15,644 nucleotides of DNA from an uncultured Selenomonas sp. GTDB lineage: Bacteria > Bacillota > Negativicutes > Selenomonadales > Selenomonadaceae. The stretch lies in assembly GCA_905373085.1 (NCBI GenBank), contig CAJPRR010000041.1, positions 1 through 15,644 on the forward strand. The letters run 5' to 3'. A program made the translations under genes and the position numbers. Numbering within the stretch: the stretch's first letter is position 1; every line of letters starts with the position of its first letter. Shown in pieces: positions 14,497 through 15,644 of this stretch. The notes below the pieces were generated by a model, which ran no database searches, was not told where the DNA came from, and worked only from the letters and a program-made list of their open reading frames with translations.

Positions 14497-15644
14497 CTGC
14501 CCAAAGCATGAAGAAGTTTGCCGAAAAGGCCCGCATTTTCCTTCAGTTTTTCTTCATTGCCGAAGACGCACAGGACATTTTCTTTCATGCAGGCGTCGAC
14601 GACAGCCGCCAAGGTGCGGACATCCTCCTGCCGCGTCGCAAGAATCTCGTCGCGCGACTTCTGGCGGTCGGCTTCCGTCACATGGCGCAGGAAGCCGTCC
14701 TGCGCGGCAAGCCCCTTGAGCTGCGGCGTGAGCGGCGCATCAACCGTGCTGATCGTGCCGATGATGAACTTCACCATCTCGCGGTCGGACACGTCGAAGC
14801 CGCGCAGATAGTCCGCCGTCTTGTCGAAGATTTCGAGCGTTTCCCTTAGGTTCGGATCGCGGTACGATCCGAAGAACAGGAAGCCGACGCGGCTGAACTG
14901 CGTAAATGCGCCATAGGCGCCGCCCTGCACGCGGATCTTCGTCCAGAAGTAATCGTAGCGCAGGATCGTTTCCAGAACGCTCATGCTGCCCGTGTAGGAA
15001 AAGCCGAGGCGCAGGAAGTTCGCCGCCTTGCCCACATACTGCACGCGGCTCGACGACAGAAGCCCCTCGTTCTTCGCACGCACATCGAAATGGTACGCCT
15101 GCGGCTCTGCCTTCGCCTGCGGCAGACGGCGGCAGAACTTCGCGGCCTCCCCGGCGAACGCGGCATATTCGGCTTCGGCAAGCGTCACGCCGATGGTCAA
15201 ATTGCCCTTTGTGAACACAAGCGGCAGGAGGCCTGCGAGTATCCGGGAAAGCTCCTCGAAACGCTCCTCGAAATGGTCGGTAAGGTCGGCGATGAAGCTG
15301 TAGAAGGACAGCATCGCCTGCTCGTTGTAAGCGCCCGCCGGCGACAGATAAGACGCGATGCGTGCCGCCATACTGCGCTGCGAGGCGCTCATGACGCGAG
15401 CCTCCATGACGGCGCGGCACTGTCCGCAAAGCTCCTCGATGCGCTTCTTGTCCGTGAACTTGCTCTCGGTCAGAACCTCCGCGAGGAACGAGAATAGCTC
15501 GGGCAGTTTGCGTACGAAGGCGCGCGCACGCACGCGGAACATCGGCATGCACGAATCCGGCTCGCCGTTTCGGACGGCGGCGGAATTTTCGTACGATATG
15601 CCGCCCGTATGGAGGTTCGAGAGATTCGACAGCTCGGCGTACGT
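14493..15644 (-). CDS. M16C metallopeptidase (presequence-protease type), C-terminal part
   Basis: The frame enters at the right edge and runs 383 codons to TGA at 14495-14493; the N-terminal half with the zinc motif HxxEH lies outside the window. The visible part matches the insulinase-like M16C family (PreP/Cym1): YAELSNLSNLHTGGISY at the very edge, then a helical linker domain and RVQGGAYGAF. SYRDPNLRETLEIFDKTADY and SDREMVKFIIGTIST follow, and VDAPLTPQLKG comes near the C-terminus. Family members form a closed chamber that degrades peptides of intermediate length; the full protein is usually close to 970 residues. An internal ATG at 15548 is not the start, since the family sequence continues upstream of it. 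No signal peptide can be judged. The dapA promoter overlaps its 3' end. Confidence 0.92.
   Translation of the reverse strand, partial: TYAELSNLSNLHTGGISYENSAAVRNGEPDSCMPMFRVRARAFVRKLPELFSFLAEVLTESKFTDKKRIEELCGQCRAVMEARVMSASQRSMAARIASYLSPAGAYNEQAMLSFYSFIADLTDHFEERFEELSRILAGLLPLVFTKGNLTIGVTLAEAEYAAFAGEAAKFCRRLPQAKAEPQAYHFDVRAKNEGLLSSSRVQYVGKAANFLRLGFSYTGSMSVLETILRYDYFWTKIRVQGGAYGAFTQFSRVGFLFFGSYRDPNLRETLEIFDKTADYLRGFDVSDREMVKFIIGTISTVDAPLTPQLKGLAAQDGFLRHVTEADRQKSRDEILATRQEDVRTLAAVVDACMKENVLCVFGNEEKLKENAGLFGKLLHALGS

Noticed and set aside
13362..14849. A 495-codon plus-strand frame opposite dapA and the M16C gene
   Set aside because: It spans two well-identified genes and their regulatory gap and has no motif of its own.

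Overview
The window reads as a chromosomal segment of a diderm (outer-membrane-bearing) Firmicute of the Negativicutes, most like Selenomonas or a close relative. This rests on moderately GC-rich protein-coding DNA, an argCJBDFGH cluster, strong AGGAGG-type ribosome sites, a UshA-like 5'-nucleotidase, a presequence-protease-type M16C peptidase, and an autotransporter-like surface protein that implies an outer membrane. The genus is inferred from overall look; no database comparison was possible.

Layout. (a) 1-664, minus: the 5' part of a large secreted surface protein with a clear signal peptide, a consensus promoter (724-752) and a G8 tract inside the signal-peptide region. It is visibly more AT-rich than the rest. 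(b) 665-1188: no intact gene. It holds the promoter, two minus-strand terminators (784-816 and 1106-1136), a decayed gene tail (about 898-1019) and a 67-bp stretch bounded by inverted repeats. (c) 1189-2790, minus: exported 5'-nucleotidase/UDP-sugar hydrolase-type enzyme. (d) 2979-11077, minus: seven genes in the order argC, argJ, argB, argD, argF, argG, argH, covering arginine synthesis from N-acetylglutamate to arginine. ArgJ recycles the acetyl group. The single convincing promoter, upstream of argC, is covered by two tandem ARG-box-like palindromes, so ArgR-type repression of the whole cluster is likely. A 115-bp gap between argF and argG contains a stem-loop that looks like an inserted small repeat. 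(e) 11381-12413, plus: a DUF2442 protein followed by a membrane-anchored monofunctional peptidoglycan glycosyltransferase. (f) 12398-12814, minus: a YbaN/DUF454 membrane protein whose 3' end overlaps the glycosyltransferase by 16 bp. (g) 12932-14405, minus: dapA with its own promoter, followed 37 bp later by a small exported protein of unknown function and a terminator. (h) 14493-15644, minus: the C-terminal part of an M16C metallopeptidase that runs off the window.

Functional links: the arg cluster makes arginine, dapA begins the diaminopimelate/lysine branch, and the glycosyltransferase uses peptidoglycan precursors that contain diaminopimelate. Most of the window is well-understood metabolism. 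I did not find a convincing undescribed multi-gene system. The observations most worth checking are the G8 tract in the surface-protein signal peptide (possible phase variation), the tandem ARG boxes on the argC promoter, the stem-loop between argF and argG, and the repeat-like sequences near 1019-1085 and 11237-11277.
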